Part shown: positions 28,405 to 38,693 of the stretch, one piece after another
Layout: every line of letters begins with the position of its first letter
Position numbering within the stretch: position 1 is the first letter of the stretch
Translations under genes and position numbers: made by a program
Assembly (NCBI RefSeq): GCF_029433515.1
Contig: NZ_JAQTIG010000002.1
Location: 124,001 to 188,000, forward strand
Direction: 5' to 3'
From: Lactobacillus sp. ESL0679
Lineage (GTDB): Bacteria; Bacillota; Bacilli; Lactobacillales; Lactobacillaceae
Length of the DNA: 64,000 bases
Notes under the pieces: model-generated
The model's input: the letters and a program-made list of their open reading frames with translations, nothing else
Database searches by the model: none
Told to the model about the DNA's origin: nothing

Positions 28405-29613
28405 ATGTCAGAAAACAGTAATCAATTTTTAGATGCATTGAAACAAATGCAAGGGGTTGAGGTCGGAGATATCGTCGATGTAGAAGTATTAGACGTTGAA
28501 GACGGCCAAATCGATGTTGGTGTTGAAAATGCTGGTGTCGAAGGTGTAATCCCACGTCGTGAATTCACTTCAGACCGCAACGCCGATTTACGTGACCTTG
28601 TTAAACCGGGTGATAAACTTAAGGCTTTAGTTTTAAGAAAAGCCGGTGGCGACAAGGAAAACGGTGAGTTCTTCTTCTCAGTAACTCGTCTTAAGGAAAG
28701 AGAAGCTTATGACGAATTACAAAAGGACTTTGAAGCAGGTAAGACAATCGAAGGTACTGTCACAGCTTCTGTTCGTGGTGGTTTATTAGTTGACGTTGGT
28801 ACTAGAGGATTTTTACCAGCTTCACTTATTTCTAACCGTTACGTTTCCGATCTTAAGCCTTACATTGGTAAGACTATGAAACTTAAGATTACCGAAATTG
28901 ATCCAAGTAAGAATCGTCTGATTCTTTCACATAAGGACTTAATTGAAGAAGAACGTGAAGAAGCCTTTGATAAAGTAGCATCACAATTAGTTGTTGGCGA
29001 TGTTGTTGAAGGTAAAGTTTCTCGTTTGACTAACTTTGGTGCTTTTGTTGATGTTGGTGGTGTTGACGGTTTAGTTCACATCTCAGAAATTTCATACAAG
29101 CACGTTGATAAGCCTAGCGATGTATTAAAGGCTGGTCAAGATGTTAAGGTCAAAGTTATCGGTATTGATGATGACAGACATCGCATCTCCCTTTCAATCA
29201 AGCAAACTGAACCTTCTCCATTTGAACAAGCTACTTCAGACTTACACGAAGGTGACATTTTTGAAGGTGAAGTTAAGTCATTGACTAACTTTGGTGCTTT
29301 CGTTGAAGTTGCTGACGGTATTCAAGGCTTAGTTCACGTTTCAGAAATTTCATACAAGCACGTGGACAAACCTAGTGATGTTTTGGAAGTTGGCCAAACT
29401 GTTAAGGTTAAGGTTTTGAACATTGACCCAAGTGAACGTCGGATTTCACTTTCAATGAAAGCAGCTGATTCTAAAGGCTCTGACAATGAAGGTTCTCGTT
29501 CACACAGTTCATACAACAATAACAGAAATTCTGTTAAGAAGTACATGAACAACGAAGACAGTGGTTTCGCTTTAGGTGACATTATTGGTGACCAATTAAA
29601 GGACCGTCGTTAA
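28405..29613 (+). CDS. rpsA: Ribosomal protein S1 homologue, four S1 domains
   Basis: 402 residues with four S1 RNA-binding domains: about 15-90, 105-172, 190-258 and 275-344. Domains 3 and 4 are near duplicates (both contain EISYKHVDKPSDVL), visible in the DNA as well (about 29026-29202 and 29281-29457). The C-terminus is a serine/asparagine-rich tail (SHSSYNNNRNS) ending DQLKDRR. The shorter Firmicutes form differs from the six-domain enterobacterial S1 and is thought to assist translation or mRNA handling. ATG follows TTGGGAGGT. Confidence 0.95.
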   Translation: MSENSNQFLDALKQMQGVEVGDIVDVEVLDVEDGQIDVGVENAGVEGVIPRREFTSDRNADLRDLVKPGDKLKALVLRKAGGDKENGEFFFSVTRLKEREAYDELQKDFEAGKTIEGTVTASVRGGLLVDVGTRGFLPASLISNRYVSDLKPYIGKTMKLKITEIDPSKNRLILSHKDLIEEEREEAFDKVASQLVVGDVVEGKVSRLTNFGAFVDVGGVDGLVHISEISYKHVDKPSDVLKAGQDVKVKVIGIDDDRHRISLSIKQTEPSPFEQATSDLHEGDIFEGEVKSLTNFGAFVEVADGIQGLVHVSEISYKHVDKPSDVLEVGQTVKVKVLNIDPSERRISLSMKAADSKGSDNEGSRSHSSYNNNRNSVKKYMNNEDSGFALGDIIGDQLKDRR

Positions 29614-29620
29614 TCATAAT

Positions 29621-29652
29621 AAAAAAGCCGACTGGATAGCCGGCTTTTTTTA
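29621..29652 (+). terminator. Terminator of rpsA
   Basis: AAAAAAGCCG and CGGCTTTTTT form a 10-bp stem with a 10-base loop and a T tail. Confidence 0.88.
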
Positions 29653-29673
29653 TTTTATAAAGGAGGCTGAAAG

Positions 29674-30984
29674 ATGGTTTTACCAGTAGTTGCAATTGTT
29701 GGCCAACCAAATGTTGGTAAATCAACGCTTTTCAACCGGATTATTAATGAGCGTTTAGCAATTGTTGAAGATAAGCCAGGTGTCACTCGTGACCGTAATT
29801 ATGCCAAGGCTGAATGGATGGGGCAAAAGTTTGACCTAATTGATACTGGTGGTATTACGTGGGAAAATGGCCGCATTGAAGATGAAATTCGGGCGCAAGC
29901 AGAAATTGCAATTGACGAAGCTGATGTCATCGTGATTTTAACCAGCGTAACTAATCACCTGACGGACTTAGATGAGCGGATTGCCCATTTACTCTATCGC
30001 ACCGAAAAGCCGGTTATTTTGGCTGTAAATAAGGCTGATAACCCTGAGCAGCGGGCTGATATATATGACTTTTACAGCTTAGGCTTTGGTGATCCAATCC
30101 CAGTATCAAGTGTCCATGGAACGGGAATCGGTGACTTACTTGATCGGATTGTTAGCGAGTTGCCAAAAGACCTAGCTAAAAAAGCTGACGACCAAATTTC
30201 TTTTAGCGTTATTGGCCGACCAAATGTTGGTAAATCATCGATTGTTAATCAATTAGTTGGTGAAAAGCGCGTTATCGTCAACAATGAAGAGGGAACTACT
30301 CGAGACGCCGTTGATAGTCCTTTTGTTGGTGAAGATGGCACTAAATTTAGGATTGTCGACACCGCTGGTATCAGACGTCGTGGTAAAGTCTACGAAAAGA
30401 CGGAGAAGTACTCTGTAATGCGCGCAATGGGGGCAATTGAGCACTCAGACGTTGTTTGTCTTATCTTAGATGCAAGTACAGGTATTCGCGAGCAAGACAA
30501 GCACGTTGCTGGTTATGCCCATGATGCGGGCCGCGGAATTATCATCATTGTTAACAAGTGGGATTTACCTAAGAAGAGCAGCACCAGTGCTAAAGAGTTT
30601 GAGCAAACTATTCGGCAAGAATTCCAGTATCTTGATTACGCACCGATTTTGTTTGTTTCTGCTAAAACCGGTCAGCGACTTGAGCAAATTCCCAAGATGG
30701 TTAAGCAAGTTTACCAAAACCAAAATCAACGAATTAAGTCTAGTGTGCTCAATGACTTATTGCTAGAAGCAAGCAAATTAGTGCCGACGCCAATGATTAA
30801 GGGTAAACGCTTAAGAGTTTACTATATGACCCAGGTTTCGACTAATCCGCCGACATTTGTAGTTTTTGTTAATGATGCGGAATTAATGCACTTTTCTTAT
30901 CAACGCTTTTTAGTAAATCAATTGCGTGAGAATTTTGATTTTACAGGAACACCAATTAAAATAATAGCGCGGAAGCGAAAGTGA
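29674..30984 (+). CDS. der: Ribosome biogenesis GTPase Der (EngA)
   Basis: Tandem GTPase essential for 50S assembly; 436 residues. The first G domain has GQPNVGKST at 10-18 and DTGG, the second GRPNVGKSS at 181-189 and [11 protein letters not shown]-terminal KH-like domain follows from about 350. ATG follows AAAGGAGGCT just after the rpsA terminator. Confidence 0.98.
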   Translation: MVLPVVAIVGQPNVGKSTLFNRIINERLAIVEDKPGVTRDRNYAKAEWMGQKFDLIDTGGITWENGRIEDEIRAQAEIAIDEADVIVILTSVTNHLTDLDERIAHLLYRTEKPVILAVNKADNPEQRADIYDFYSLGFGDPIPVSSVHGTGIGDLLDRIVSELPKDLAKKADDQISFSVIGRPNVGKSSIVNQLVGEKRVIVNNEEGTTRDAVDSPFVGEDGTKFRIVDTAGIRRRGKVYEKTEKYSVMRAMGAIEHSDVVCLILDASTGIREQDKHVAGYAHDAGRGIIIIVNKWDLPKKSSTSAKEFEQTIRQEFQYLDYAPILFVSAKTGQRLEQIPKMVKQVYQNQNQRIKSSVLNDLLLEASKLVPTPMIKGKRLRVYYMTQVSTNPPTFVVFVNDAELMHFSYQRFLVNQLRENFDFTGTPIKIIARKRK

Positions 30985-31031
30985 TTTGTATATTACAAAT
31001 ATACAAAAAATAATATTTTTAATAAAAAAGC

Positions 31032-31060
31032 TTGTTGTAGTAAGGCTTTTGTGCTATTTT
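31032..31060 (+). promoter_or_regulatory. Promoter of hup
   Basis: TTGTTG (31032-31037), 17-base spacer, TATTTT (31055-31060). It predicts a leader of about 105 bases that begins just before three consecutive hairpins. Confidence 0.5.
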
Positions 31061-31074
31061 GAGTGCATGGAAAC

Positions 31075-31150
31075 AATGATTAAATTGTAATCATTATTTC
31101 TTATTCTTCGGTTGAAGAATAAGCTTTGAGTCCAGTTAGGGGGACTCAAA
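31075..31150 (+). promoter_or_regulatory. Three-hairpin 5' leader of hup
   Basis: Three perfect hairpins in a row fill the leader: AATGATTA/TAATCATT (31075-31095), CTTATTCTTC/GAAGAATAAG with loop GGTT (31100-31123), and TTTGAGTCC/GGACTCAAA (31125-31150). The ribosome site GGGAGGTG follows at once. None has a T-run, so they look like an mRNA stability or translation-control element rather than terminators. Confidence 0.7.
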
Positions 31151-31170
31151 TTTTGGGAGGTGAAGTCCAG

Positions 31171-31446
31171 ATGGCAAATAAAGCAGAATTAGTTTCAGAA
31201 GTAGCTTCAAGAACTAAATTAACTAAGAAGGACGCAGCTACTGCTGTTGATGTAATTTTTAGCGCAATCCAAGATGATCTTGCAAAAGGTAACAAGGTTC
31301 AATTAATTGGCTTTGGTACTTTTGAAGTTCGTGAACGTGCAGCCCGCAAGGGTCGTAACCCACAAACTGGTGATGAAATTGAAATCCCAGCAAGTAAGGT
31401 TCCTGCATTTAGACCTGGTAAGGCTCTTAAAGAAGCTGTTAAATAA
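31171..31446 (+). CDS. hup: DNA-binding protein HU
   Basis: Histone-like dimer of 91 residues that bends and compacts DNA without sequence preference. It shows the HU core ([19 protein letters not shown], then [20 protein letters not shown]) and the beta-arm ending [15 protein letters not shown] 31171 is chosen, after GGGAGGTGAAG; the upstream in-frame start at 31126 falls in the hairpin leader. It is monocistronic with a strong terminator. Confidence 0.98.
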   Translation: MANKAELVSEVASRTKLTKKDAATAVDVIFSAIQDDLAKGNKVQLIGFGTFEVRERAARKGRNPQTGDEIEIPASKVPAFRPGKALKEAVK

Positions 31447-31463
31447 TTTAATAGTTTTATCTT

Positions 31464-31497
31464 AAAAGACGGTGATGTGATGGTCACCGTCTTTTTT
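31464..31497 (+). terminator. Terminator of hup
   Basis: AAAAGACGGTGA pairs with TCACCGTCTTTT (12 bp), loop of 8, then T. Confidence 0.92.
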
Positions 31498-31571
31498 GGT
31501 GAGCATAAATAATTCAGGATGTTTCTTGTTAAGCTAATTTTATGTCATAATTAAGGTAATGGAGGGACTAA

Positions 31572-32825
31572 ATGTATTCTGAACAATTACTTGACGCAAT
31601 TGAAAAACAAGATTTTTCGCAGGAAAAAGACTTATTAAAAAAGGCCTTGGATAATGATGAACCAGAAGTATTGGCATCTTTAGCCGAAAATTTAACCGGC
31701 TTAGGTTTTACTAACTTATCAAAAGAAGTTTATCGCAGCCTAATTGCCCAATTTCCTAAAGAAGACTTATTTAAGGTTTACTTAGCAGAAATTTTACTGA
31801 ATGATGGCGCAGACGATGATGGCCTGTCATTGTTGTATAACATTAAAGAGGATTCTTCGGCCTACCTTGACAGTCTGTTAGTTCAAGCGGATTATTATCA
31901 AACTAACGGTTTGCTTGAGACGGCCCATAGTAAGCTGATGAAGGCTGCCAAATTGGCACCTGATGAAGATATCGTTAAGTTTGGTTTAGCCGAATTAGAC
32001 TACTTGAGCGGTCATAATGAGCAAGCTCTAGCCTTATATCAAGATTTATTAACGCGCCACAAAAACTTTAGCGAGGTCAACCTGATTGATCGCTTGTACC
32101 AGACATTGGCAAAATTAGGCCGCTATGAAGAAGCTAGCAAGGTAATCGAAGACCATAGCGGTGATATTTTGGATATTGATAGTAAATATCAAGCTGCACT
32201 GATTATGCTCAATGTTAATAAGGACGATCAGGCGATTACTTATTTGAATGACGTTATCAATCAAAGTCCGGACTATGTGAATGCATACCCGCTTCTAGCT
32301 ACAGCTTATGAGCACAAAAATGATAATGAGCAGGTTTTGCGGTCAAGCCAAGCAGGACTAGCCTATAATGAACTTGACCCAGTATTATATTCTAAGGGTG
32401 CACGTGCGGCTGCTAAGTTGAACGACTTAAAGACAGCTGAGGGTTTACTAACTCGCGGTTTAAAAGTTGAGCCAGAAAATAACGATTTACGGCTGCAATT
32501 GTCTAATCTTTATTTGCATGAAGGTAAAAATGAGGCCAACCTGCAATTGTTTGCCCAACTCGATGAAAGTGATTTGGAACCACAAGCCCACTGGAATATA
32601 GCGCTATCTTATGAAAATTTGGATAATAGTGATAAGGCCAAGAGTGAGTTCTTGCTGGCATATCCAGAATTTCAAAGTAATTCCGCTTTTTTGAAGCAAA
32701 TGATTCGTTTCTTCAACACCGAGGCTAATGCTACCGAAATTGTTCTGCAGCTCTTAGAGCGCTATTTAAAGCTAGAACCAGAGGATGGCGAAATGCAGGA
32801 ATTGTATAATCAATTGTCTAATTAA
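31572..32825 (+). CDS. Tetratricopeptide repeat protein
   Basis: 417 residues made of repeated helix pairs of TPR type over nearly the whole length (for example YLDSLLVQADYYQTNGLLET, NEQALALYQDLLTRH, YEEASKVIEDH). There is no membrane segment or catalytic domain. Its family is widespread beside hup, cca and aroA-type genes in Firmicutes and is presumed to be a protein-interaction scaffold; no partner is known to me. ATG follows TGGAGGGA, and a terminator follows. Confidence 0.88.
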   Translation: MYSEQLLDAIEKQDFSQEKDLLKKALDNDEPEVLASLAENLTGLGFTNLSKEVYRSLIAQFPKEDLFKVYLAEILLNDGADDDGLSLLYNIKEDSSAYLDSLLVQADYYQTNGLLETAHSKLMKAAKLAPDEDIVKFGLAELDYLSGHNEQALALYQDLLTRHKNFSEVNLIDRLYQTLAKLGRYEEASKVIEDHSGDILDIDSKYQAALIMLNVNKDDQAITYLNDVINQSPDYVNAYPLLATAYEHKNDNEQVLRSSQAGLAYNELDPVLYSKGARAAAKLNDLKTAEGLLTRGLKVEPENNDLRLQLSNLYLHEGKNEANLQLFAQLDESDLEPQAHWNIALSYENLDNSDKAKSEFLLAYPEFQSNSAFLKQMIRFFNTEANATEIVLQLLERYLKLEPEDGEMQELYNQLSN

Positions 32826-32837
32826 CTAATTTTTTTG

Positions 32838-32868
32838 GTAAAAAAGACCATGATGTGGCCTTTTTTCT
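32838..32868 (+). terminator. Terminator of the TPR gene
   Basis: AAAAAAGACCA and TGGCCTTTTTT (one wobble) around a short loop, T-rich tail. Confidence 0.82.
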
Positions 32869-33017
32869 TTGGCAATTTTTCGAGATAATACAAGTGGGTT
32901 CGTGTTCTACTTGTAAATAGGCTATAATAAGATTTAGACGCTATTGGAAAATTAATTAAAATAATAGTGCTAATTTACTAACAAAAATTAAAAATAAATA
33001 GATGAGTTGATTAATTA

Positions 33018-34214
33018 ATGATGAAAATAAATGAATTACCCGCGATTTTTACCGCGGCACTTCCTGTCCTTAAGACACTGGAACAAGCAGGCTTTGAGGC
33101 ATACTTCGTTGGTGGCTCGGTCCGTGACTTGATACTGGGCCGGCACATCCATGACATCGATATTGCCACCAGTGCTTATCCAGAGGAAGTTAAAAAACTA
33201 TTTAGTCGATCGATTGATACCGGGATTAAACACGGAACCGTAACGGTCCTCTATAATGATGGCAGTTATGAAATTACAACTTTTAGAACCGAGTCTGGCT
33301 ACCAAGATTATCGTCGTCCCGATCATGTGACTTTTGTACAGAATTTAAGTGAAGATCTTAAGCGACGTGACTTTACAATAAATGCACTGGCGATGAACAC
33401 GAGTGGTGAAATTATTGATTTGTTTGATGGTCTTGGTGATTTACAAAAGCATATTATTCGGGCTGTTGGTGATCCGGAAAAGCGCTTTAACGAGGATGCT
33501 TTACGTATGATGCGTGCAGTCCGCTTTATGAGTCAATTACAATTTAGTTTAGAAACAAAAACAGAGCAGGCGGTTAAGGATAACCACCAGCTCTTGCAAA
33601 AGATTTCGGTAGAACGGATTCGTGATGAGTTTGTTAAGATGGGGATTGGCCCGCATTCACGCCAAGCTTTTCAGGTCTTTTTAGATACGCAATTAAGCGA
33701 AGACGTGCCAGATTTTGGTGGTAAAAGCGAATTGTTGACGGTTTACCCAAGCTTGAAGTTTAATCCAGATATCGAAACTAGCTTGTGGGCCATTATTATT
33801 ATTTTGCTTAAGATCCCTAACGAGCAAATTGCTAAATTTATGCGCGATTGGAAAAATTCTAACGCCATGACTAACGAAGTTGAAAAAGTGGTTGCAGTCT
33901 TTGATTTACTTTCAGAACGGACGCCAACTGATTTTGAACTTTTTGAAGCAGGAAAAGATATTCTGCTAAACGCAATTGATGTCGCTCGTATCTTGGGCCA
34001 GCCGGTTAATTCCGAGGCTTTAGTTGATCGCTATGTTGCTCTGCCGATTAAGTCGACAGCTGAACTGGCAATTGACGGCCGGTTTTTAATTAATGCTGGA
34101 ATTGCTCCGGGACCACAACTAGGTAATTTATTGACCGAAATTAAGCAGAAGATCATTGCTGGCGAACTTGAAAACACGACGGATGCAGTTACTGCCTTTT
34201 TGGCAAATAATTAA
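33018..34214 (+). CDS. cca: CCA tRNA nucleotidyltransferase
   Basis: Adds or repairs the 3' CCA of tRNAs; 398 residues (397 if ATG 33021 is used). Nucleotidyltransferase head: [21 protein letters not shown] with the two catalytic aspartates, then [11 protein letters not shown] and the nucleotide-selecting region [12 protein letters not shown]. The ribosome site is weak (GATGAGTTGA). A TATAAT box at 32923-32928 may be the promoter. Its stop overlaps that of the convergent hemolysin-III gene, leaving no space for a terminator. Confidence 0.96.
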   Translation: MMKINELPAIFTAALPVLKTLEQAGFEAYFVGGSVRDLILGRHIHDIDIATSAYPEEVKKLFSRSIDTGIKHGTVTVLYNDGSYEITTFRTESGYQDYRRPDHVTFVQNLSEDLKRRDFTINALAMNTSGEIIDLFDGLGDLQKHIIRAVGDPEKRFNEDALRMMRAVRFMSQLQFSLETKTEQAVKDNHQLLQKISVERIRDEFVKMGIGPHSRQAFQVFLDTQLSEDVPDFGGKSELLTVYPSLKFNPDIETSLWAIIIILLKIPNEQIAKFMRDWKNSNAMTNEVEKVVAVFDLLSERTPTDFELFEAGKDILLNAIDVARILGQPVNSEALVDRYVALPIKSTAELAIDGRFLINAGIAPGPQLGNLLTEIKQKIIAGELENTTDAVTAFLANN

Positions 34215-34876
34215 ACGTATAGCAGAACTGAAAAGTACATTAAGCCCGATCCCAGCATCACAAATAAGTGCCAAATGACATGGATGAAGGGAATGCCGCG
34301 CATGGTGTACAGTAAGGCGCCAATAGTATACGCAACACCGCCGCCGACAAGCAACCAAAAGCCGACAGGACTGAGGCGAACATAAAGTGATTGCCCCGAA
34401 AAAATCACAAGCCAACCCATGCCAACGTACAAAACGGTGTCAAGGATTGTGTGCTTACCACGGTTAAAGATATAGTAAATAATGCCAAAAATGGTCAGTG
34501 CCCAGATTAGGCTAAATAAAACCCAACCCCATGTACCGCCGATAGCCACAAGTGAATACGGCGTGTATGATCCAGCAATTAATAAAAAAATTGATGTGTG
34601 ATCAAAAATTTGAAAAACATTGCGGGCCCGGGTAAAGATCAGGCTATGAAATAGCGTTGAAAATAGATATAAAAAGACCAAACAAGCACCATAAATACTA
34701 AAGGTTACGATGCGTAATGCATTTCCAGTAGCGGCAGCTTTAACGACTAGCAATACTAGGCCAGCAACGGCTAGGCCAAAGCCAATTCCGTGGGTAATGG
34801 CACTAAAAATATTGTCTAAAATGTAATATGTTTTTGATCTTGTAGTTGGCTCTTGCCAAAGTTTTTTAAATTCCAT
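34211..34876 (-). CDS. Hemolysin III / PAQR-type membrane protein
   Basis: 221 residues with seven membrane segments, the adiponectin-receptor-like fold. Conserved metal-site residues appear as [22 protein letters not shown], and [13 protein letters not shown]. Family members are membrane hydrolase candidates; the hemolysin name is historical. The start chosen is ATG 34876 ([10 protein letters not shown]), the usual N-terminus, although its ribosome site is weak; a longer reading to 34948 would overlap the promoter area of the degV gene. It is convergent with cca. Confidence 0.88.
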   Translation of the reverse strand: MEFKKLWQEPTTRSKTYYILDNIFSAITHGIGFGLAVAGLVLLVVKAAATGNALRIVTFSIYGACLVFLYLFSTLFHSLIFTRARNVFQIFDHTSIFLLIAGSYTPYSLVAIGGTWGWVLFSLIWALTIFGIIYYIFNRGKHTILDTVLYVGMGWLVIFSGQSLYVRLSPVGFWLLVGGGVAYTIGALLYTMRGIPFIHVIWHLFVMLGSGLMYFSVLLYV

Positions 34877-34934
34877 TATCAAAATAGTCCAATCATTTTC
34901 TTCTACACTAGGTTTTTTTGCTATAATGCAAGTA

Positions 34935-34963
34935 TTGATATTGTTCACATTTTATCATAAAAT
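34935..34963 (+). promoter_or_regulatory. Promoter of degV with overlapping palindrome
   Basis: TTGATA (34935-34940), 17-base spacer, TAAAAT (34958-34963). The palindrome ACATTTTA-TCA-TAAAATGT (34947-34965) covers the -10 element and would suit a repressor. Confidence 0.6.
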
Positions 34964-34994
34964 GTAACGCGAATTAGAATTGAGGGCAAATACG

Positions 34995-35855
34995 TTGTCA
35001 GAGATAAAAATCATGACGGATTCTTCGGCGCAATTAACGCCAGAAGAAATCGAAAAATATCATATCACAATTATCCCACTACTGGTGACGATTGATGATC
35101 AGACATATGTTGATGGCGTAGACATTACACGGCAAGAGTTTGTCGAAAAAATGACGACATCAAAAGAATTACCTAAGACTAGCCAGCCGCCAATTGGTCG
35201 GCTAGTTGATACAATCAATGAGCTAACTGCTGATGGTAGTAACGTTATTGGTATCTTTTTGGGTAAAGGCTTAAGTGGCACAGTTGATGCGGCAAGGCAG
35301 GCCGTTAAAATTGCGGGTAAAGCCAACCAAGTAAGTATTGTAGATTCTCAATTGACCGATCGAGCTGAAGGACTGCAAGTTTTAGAAGCTGCTCGCGGTG
35401 CTCTTAAAGAGCAAAGTGTTCAAGAAATCTTGGCGCACCTAGAGCAAATTAAAAAGACGCAGCGCTTGCGCATGATGATTGTTAATTTAGAAAATATCAT
35501 TAAGGGTGGACGACTAGGAGCTGTTTCTGGTAAAATTGCTACTTTACTGAACATTCGCATTGAGCTGCAAATGCCGGGCGGTCATTTAAAAGTGGCTAAA
35601 AAAGGTCGCGGCAAGAAATTCTCATTAGCTTTTGATAATCGGGTTTTAGCCGATATTGAGGCAAACAAGGATAAAATCAAGGAAGTTGGTATTTCTTACG
35701 TTTCACTCGATGGTGTGCCGCAAGAATTAAAGGATTTTGCACAAAAAATCAAGAAAATTAATTCTAAAATTGATGTGCTAGTGCGCGAGACCAGCCCAGT
35801 AATCGCAACACATGCTGGACTTGGTGCTTATGCAATTTTGTACTATACGGAGTAA
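34995..35855 (+). CDS. DegV family protein (FakB-type fatty-acid binder)
   Basis: 286 residues with the DegV fold: [13 protein letters not shown] at the N-terminus, [11 protein letters not shown], then TSQPPIGRL and [12 protein letters not shown]. DegV proteins bind a fatty acid, and FakB members present it to the kinase FakA for phosphorylation into phospholipid synthesis; FakA is not in the window. TTG 34995 is chosen because GAGGG lies eight bases before it. It is 2 bases upstream of yozE. A second DegV protein is at 59101-59979. Confidence 0.88.
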   Translation: MSEIKIMTDSSAQLTPEEIEKYHITIIPLLVTIDDQTYVDGVDITRQEFVEKMTTSKELPKTSQPPIGRLVDTINELTADGSNVIGIFLGKGLSGTVDAARQAVKIAGKANQVSIVDSQLTDRAEGLQVLEAARGALKEQSVQEILAHLEQIKKTQRLRMMIVNLENIIKGGRLGAVSGKIATLLNIRIELQMPGGHLKVAKKGRGKKFSLAFDNRVLADIEANKDKIKEVGISYVSLDGVPQELKDFAQKIKKINSKIDVLVRETSPVIATHAGLGAYAILYYTE

Positions 35856-35857
35856 TA

Positions 35858-36088
35858 ATGGCTTATCGAGAAAGTTTTTATCGTTATTTGATGACGCAGC
35901 GTGACAGTGACTCAAATGATGAAGTCGCACAGTTTGCAAATAATGCTCAGAATGATCAAACTTTTCCTAAGCAGGAACAAAATTACGAAAAGCTATCTGA
36001 TTACCTAGAACTAAATGCGGGTTATTTACCTAGTATGAGTATTTTTGATCAGGCTTATGAGATGTATCAGGAAAAGATGGCGTATTAA
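35858..36088 (+). CDS. YozE family protein
   Basis: 76 residues, all-helical: [20 protein letters not shown], then [20 protein letters not shown]. This matches the YozE SAM-like family, seen widely in Firmicutes, of unknown function. ATG follows the degV stop by two bases, so the two genes are cotranscribed; a terminator follows. Confidence 0.88.
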   Translation: MAYRESFYRYLMTQRDSDSNDEVAQFANNAQNDQTFPKQEQNYEKLSDYLELNAGYLPSMSIFDQAYEMYQEKMAY

Positions 36089-36119
36089 GCAAGCTCCTCA
36101 TTATTTGGGGCTTTTTTAG
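36089..36119 (+). terminator. Terminator of degV-yozE
   Basis: AAGCTCC pairs with GGGGCTT (one wobble), followed by TTTTT. Confidence 0.75.
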
Positions 36120-36138
36120 TGTTAAAGAGGACAAAAAA

Positions 36139-36978
36139 ATGGCGACAATTCAGTGGTATCCGGGACATATGAACAAGGCGCGCAACCAGCTTGAAGACAA
36201 GATGGGCTTAATTGATGTTTTAGTTGAAGTTTTAGATGCGCGCATCCCGCAATCATCAAGAAATCCGATGATTGAGGAGTTAGTAGGCAATAAACCACAC
36301 CTAATCATTTTGAATAAGGCGGATTTGGCAGACCCAGTGCTAACTAAGATTTGGCAAAAGAAGCTTACGCAAAAGGGTAAATTCGTCATGGCGATGGACT
36401 CACTGCACAATACCAATATGCAAGTGCTGGTCCGAATGATTAAAAAAGCCGCGGCTGATAAAGTTGCTAAATTCGAGGCCAAGGGTGCTTCTAATCCAGT
36501 GATTAGAATTGCCCTTGCTGGCATCCCTAACTGTGGTAAGTCAACGATTATTAACCGTTTAGTAGGCCGAAATGTGGCTGCTGTTGGGAATAAGCCGGGG
36601 GTAACCAAAGGTCAGACTTGGCTTAAGACGCAAAGTAATATTCAAATTTTGGATACACCGGGAATTTTATGGCCTAAATTTGACGATCAAGAAGTCGGTT
36701 ATAAATTAGCTGCTTTTGGCGCAATTAAGGACAGCATTTTTCACGCTGATGATGTGGCGCTGTTTTTACTAAAGAATTTACGCAAATATTATTTGGCTGA
36801 TTTAGCTAAATTTGCCCGAACAACTAAAGATCAAATTACGCAAATTAACGACACTGACTTATTGCTAGCAATGACTGAGATTTACGGGATGCGGGACGAC
36901 TATGACCGCTTCTCGTTATACTTACTGCAGCGTTTGCGTAAGGGTAAGGTCGGTAGAATTACGCTGGACCGCCCATGA
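36139..36978 (+). CDS. rbgA: Ribosome biogenesis GTPase RbgA (YlqF)
   Basis: Circularly permuted GTPase of 279 residues needed for late 50S maturation. The motif order is G4 (LNKADL, about 57) before G1 (GIPNCGKST, 128-136) and G3 (DTPGILWP), the mark of this family. It begins [14 protein letters not shown] as in other RbgA. It overlaps rnhB by 4 bases, the usual rbgA-rnhB pair. Confidence 0.97.
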   Translation: MATIQWYPGHMNKARNQLEDKMGLIDVLVEVLDARIPQSSRNPMIEELVGNKPHLIILNKADLADPVLTKIWQKKLTQKGKFVMAMDSLHNTNMQVLVRMIKKAAADKVAKFEAKGASNPVIRIALAGIPNCGKSTIINRLVGRNVAAVGNKPGVTKGQTWLKTQSNIQILDTPGILWPKFDDQEVGYKLAAFGAIKDSIFHADDVALFLLKNLRKYYLADLAKFARTTKDQITQINDTDLLLAMTEIYGMRDDYDRFSLYLLQRLRKGKVGRITLDRP

Positions 36979-37733
36979 CAATTAAAGAAATAAAACAGCT
37001 GCCTTTAGATAAAGTTAGTGAAGCAGAATTAGCTACTCTAAAGGCCGATCCGCGCGCGGGTGTTCAAAAGTTATTGGCAAGTTACTATCGCCGCCAGGAA
37101 AAGCTAGCGCAAAAACAGGCTGCTTTTTTAACCAGAATGCAATATGAGCAGCAATTTTGGGCTAAGGGGCAAATTGTGGCTGGTGTAGACGAAGTTGGTC
37201 GCGGACCACTAGCCGGGCCGGTAGTCACGGCCGCAGTAATTATTGATGCCAATTTTGATTTGCTTGATGTGAACGACTCTAAGAAGCTAAGTCCGCAAAA
37301 GCGGCAGGAATTATACCCGAAGATTTTGCAAGAAGCAGTTAGTGTTGCTGTGGGCGTTAAAAGCGCGCAAGTAATCGATGAAATTAATATTTATGAGGCG
37401 GACCGTTTAGCGATGGCGCAGGCTGTTACGGCGCTTGATTGCAAGCCTGATGCATTATTAGTCGATGCAATGAATGTTCCTGTTGATTTGCCGCAAGTGC
37501 GCTTAATTAAGGGTGATGCCAAGTCAAATTCGATTGCGGCAGCCTCGATTGTAGCGAAGGTCTTTCGTGATCGTTTGATGACTGATTACGGCAAAATTTA
37601 CCCACAATATCAATTTGCGCATAATGCCGGTTACGGTACTAGTGCCCATCTTGCTGCTTTAGAAAAATACGGGCCGACACCAATTCACCGCAAAACCTTT
37701 GCACCAGTTAGTGACTTTTTTAAAACAAAATAG
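36975..37733 (+). CDS. rnhB: Ribonuclease HII
   Basis: Removes ribonucleotides and RNA primers from DNA; 252 residues. The catalytic DEDD set begins with [16 protein letters not shown] (about residue 72), with the later aspartates in LVDAM and KGDAKS. An N-terminal extension of about 70 residues, usual for Firmicutes RNase HII, precedes the catalytic core. ATG overlaps the rbgA stop (ATGA). Confidence 0.97.
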   Translation: MTIKEIKQLPLDKVSEAELATLKADPRAGVQKLLASYYRRQEKLAQKQAAFLTRMQYEQQFWAKGQIVAGVDEVGRGPLAGPVVTAAVIIDANFDLLDVNDSKKLSPQKRQELYPKILQEAVSVAVGVKSAQVIDEINIYEADRLAMAQAVTALDCKPDALLVDAMNVPVDLPQVRLIKGDAKSNSIAAASIVAKVFRDRLMTDYGKIYPQYQFAHNAGYGTSAHLAALEKYGPTPIHRKTFAPVSDFFKTK

Positions 37734-37740
37734 AATATAT

Positions 37741-37778
37741 CCTCCTTTTTTACGTATTTGTAATTAGGAGGCTTTTTT
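37741..37778 (+). promoter_or_regulatory. Terminator-like hairpin that includes the dprA ribosome site
   Basis: CCTCCT (37741-37746) pairs with AGGAGG (37766-37771), then C and six T. The second arm is also the Shine-Dalgarno of dprA, eight bases before its ATG. Folding would both end rnhB transcripts and hide the dprA ribosome site. Confidence 0.55.
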
Positions 37779-37779
37779 A

Positions 37780-38628
37780 ATGGAAAAAACAAATTTTTTG
37801 TTACGCCTGAAATTACAAAAGGGACTTGGTTATGTCAAGATGCTGCAGGTTGCCAGTCAACTGAACGATGAACAAGTCACTGTACAAACAATCAAACAAA
37901 TGACACTACCTGCAACTGTTAAAGAAGCTAGCTTGGCGGCCTTTAAGCTCGAAAAATTCGGCAAGGTAATTAAGCGAATTAAAAAGCAGTGCCAAGTAAT
38001 TAGCTTCTTTGATGACAATTATCCCGAGCAATTGCGGCAGATATATCAGCCGCCCCTAATTTTGTTTGCGCGCGGCGATATTACTTTATTACAAAAAAGA
38101 ATTGTGACAATTGTTGGCTCGCGGCAGGCAACGGCATATAGTCAGCGAGTTTTAGCGCAACTTGTACCAAATTTAGTTAATAATCATGTGGTAATTGCCA
38201 GCGGCTTGGCTAAAGGCGTCGATGTCTTGGCGCATCAAGCCACTTTGCAAAATCATGGTAAGACAATTGCTGTTGTCGGCAACGGATTAAATCACTATTA
38301 TCCAATGATTAACCACCAGGTTCAGGAGCAAATCATGCAAAAGGGACTGATTTTAAGTGAATATTTACCAGATACACCGCCACGCCCTTTTCGTTTTCCT
38401 GAGCGCAATCGTATTCTAGCAGGACTTGCGGAAAGTGTTGTGGTAACGGAAGCTAAAGAAAAGTCGGGCTCCTTAATCACAGCTAACTTGGCACTGCAGG
38501 AAAATCGCAATGTCTATGCTGTCCCCGGACCGATTACTAGTCCATTATCAGTGGGACCAAATAAGTTGATTGCAGTGGGAGCTAACCCGATAACAGATTT
38601 TAAATTAAATGAAAGATTTGACAACTAG
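37780..38628 (+). CDS. dprA: DNA processing protein DprA
   Basis: Loads RecA on incoming single-stranded DNA in natural transformation and is kept in many species not known to transform. 282 residues with the Rossmann-like DprA core: [66 protein letters not shown]. The C-terminal winged helix of some DprA proteins is missing or very short. It follows rnhB and precedes topA in the conserved Firmicutes order. Confidence 0.96.
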   Translation: MEKTNFLLRLKLQKGLGYVKMLQVASQLNDEQVTVQTIKQMTLPATVKEASLAAFKLEKFGKVIKRIKKQCQVISFFDDNYPEQLRQIYQPPLILFARGDITLLQKRIVTIVGSRQATAYSQRVLAQLVPNLVNNHVVIASGLAKGVDVLAHQATLQNHGKTIAVVGNGLNHYYPMINHQVQEQIMQKGLILSEYLPDTPPRPFRFPERNRILAGLAESVVVTEAKEKSGSLITANLALQENRNVYAVPGPITSPLSVGPNKLIAVGANPITDFKLNERFDN

Positions 38629-38640
38629 CCATTAAATATT

Positions 38641-38662
38641 CTATTCTCAGAATAGTATTTTT
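38641..38662 (+). terminator. Possible terminator of dprA
   Basis: CTATTCT and AGAATAG form a short AT-rich stem with almost no loop, then TATTTTT. Weak; may instead be an operator for topA. Confidence 0.35.
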
Positions 38663-38693
38663 AAAAATTAGAATTTTAATGAGGAGGCATTTG

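Noticed and set aside
28405-29613. Direct repeats inside rpsA as a separate repeat element
   Set aside because: They encode the near-duplicate third and fourth S1 domains and stay in frame.
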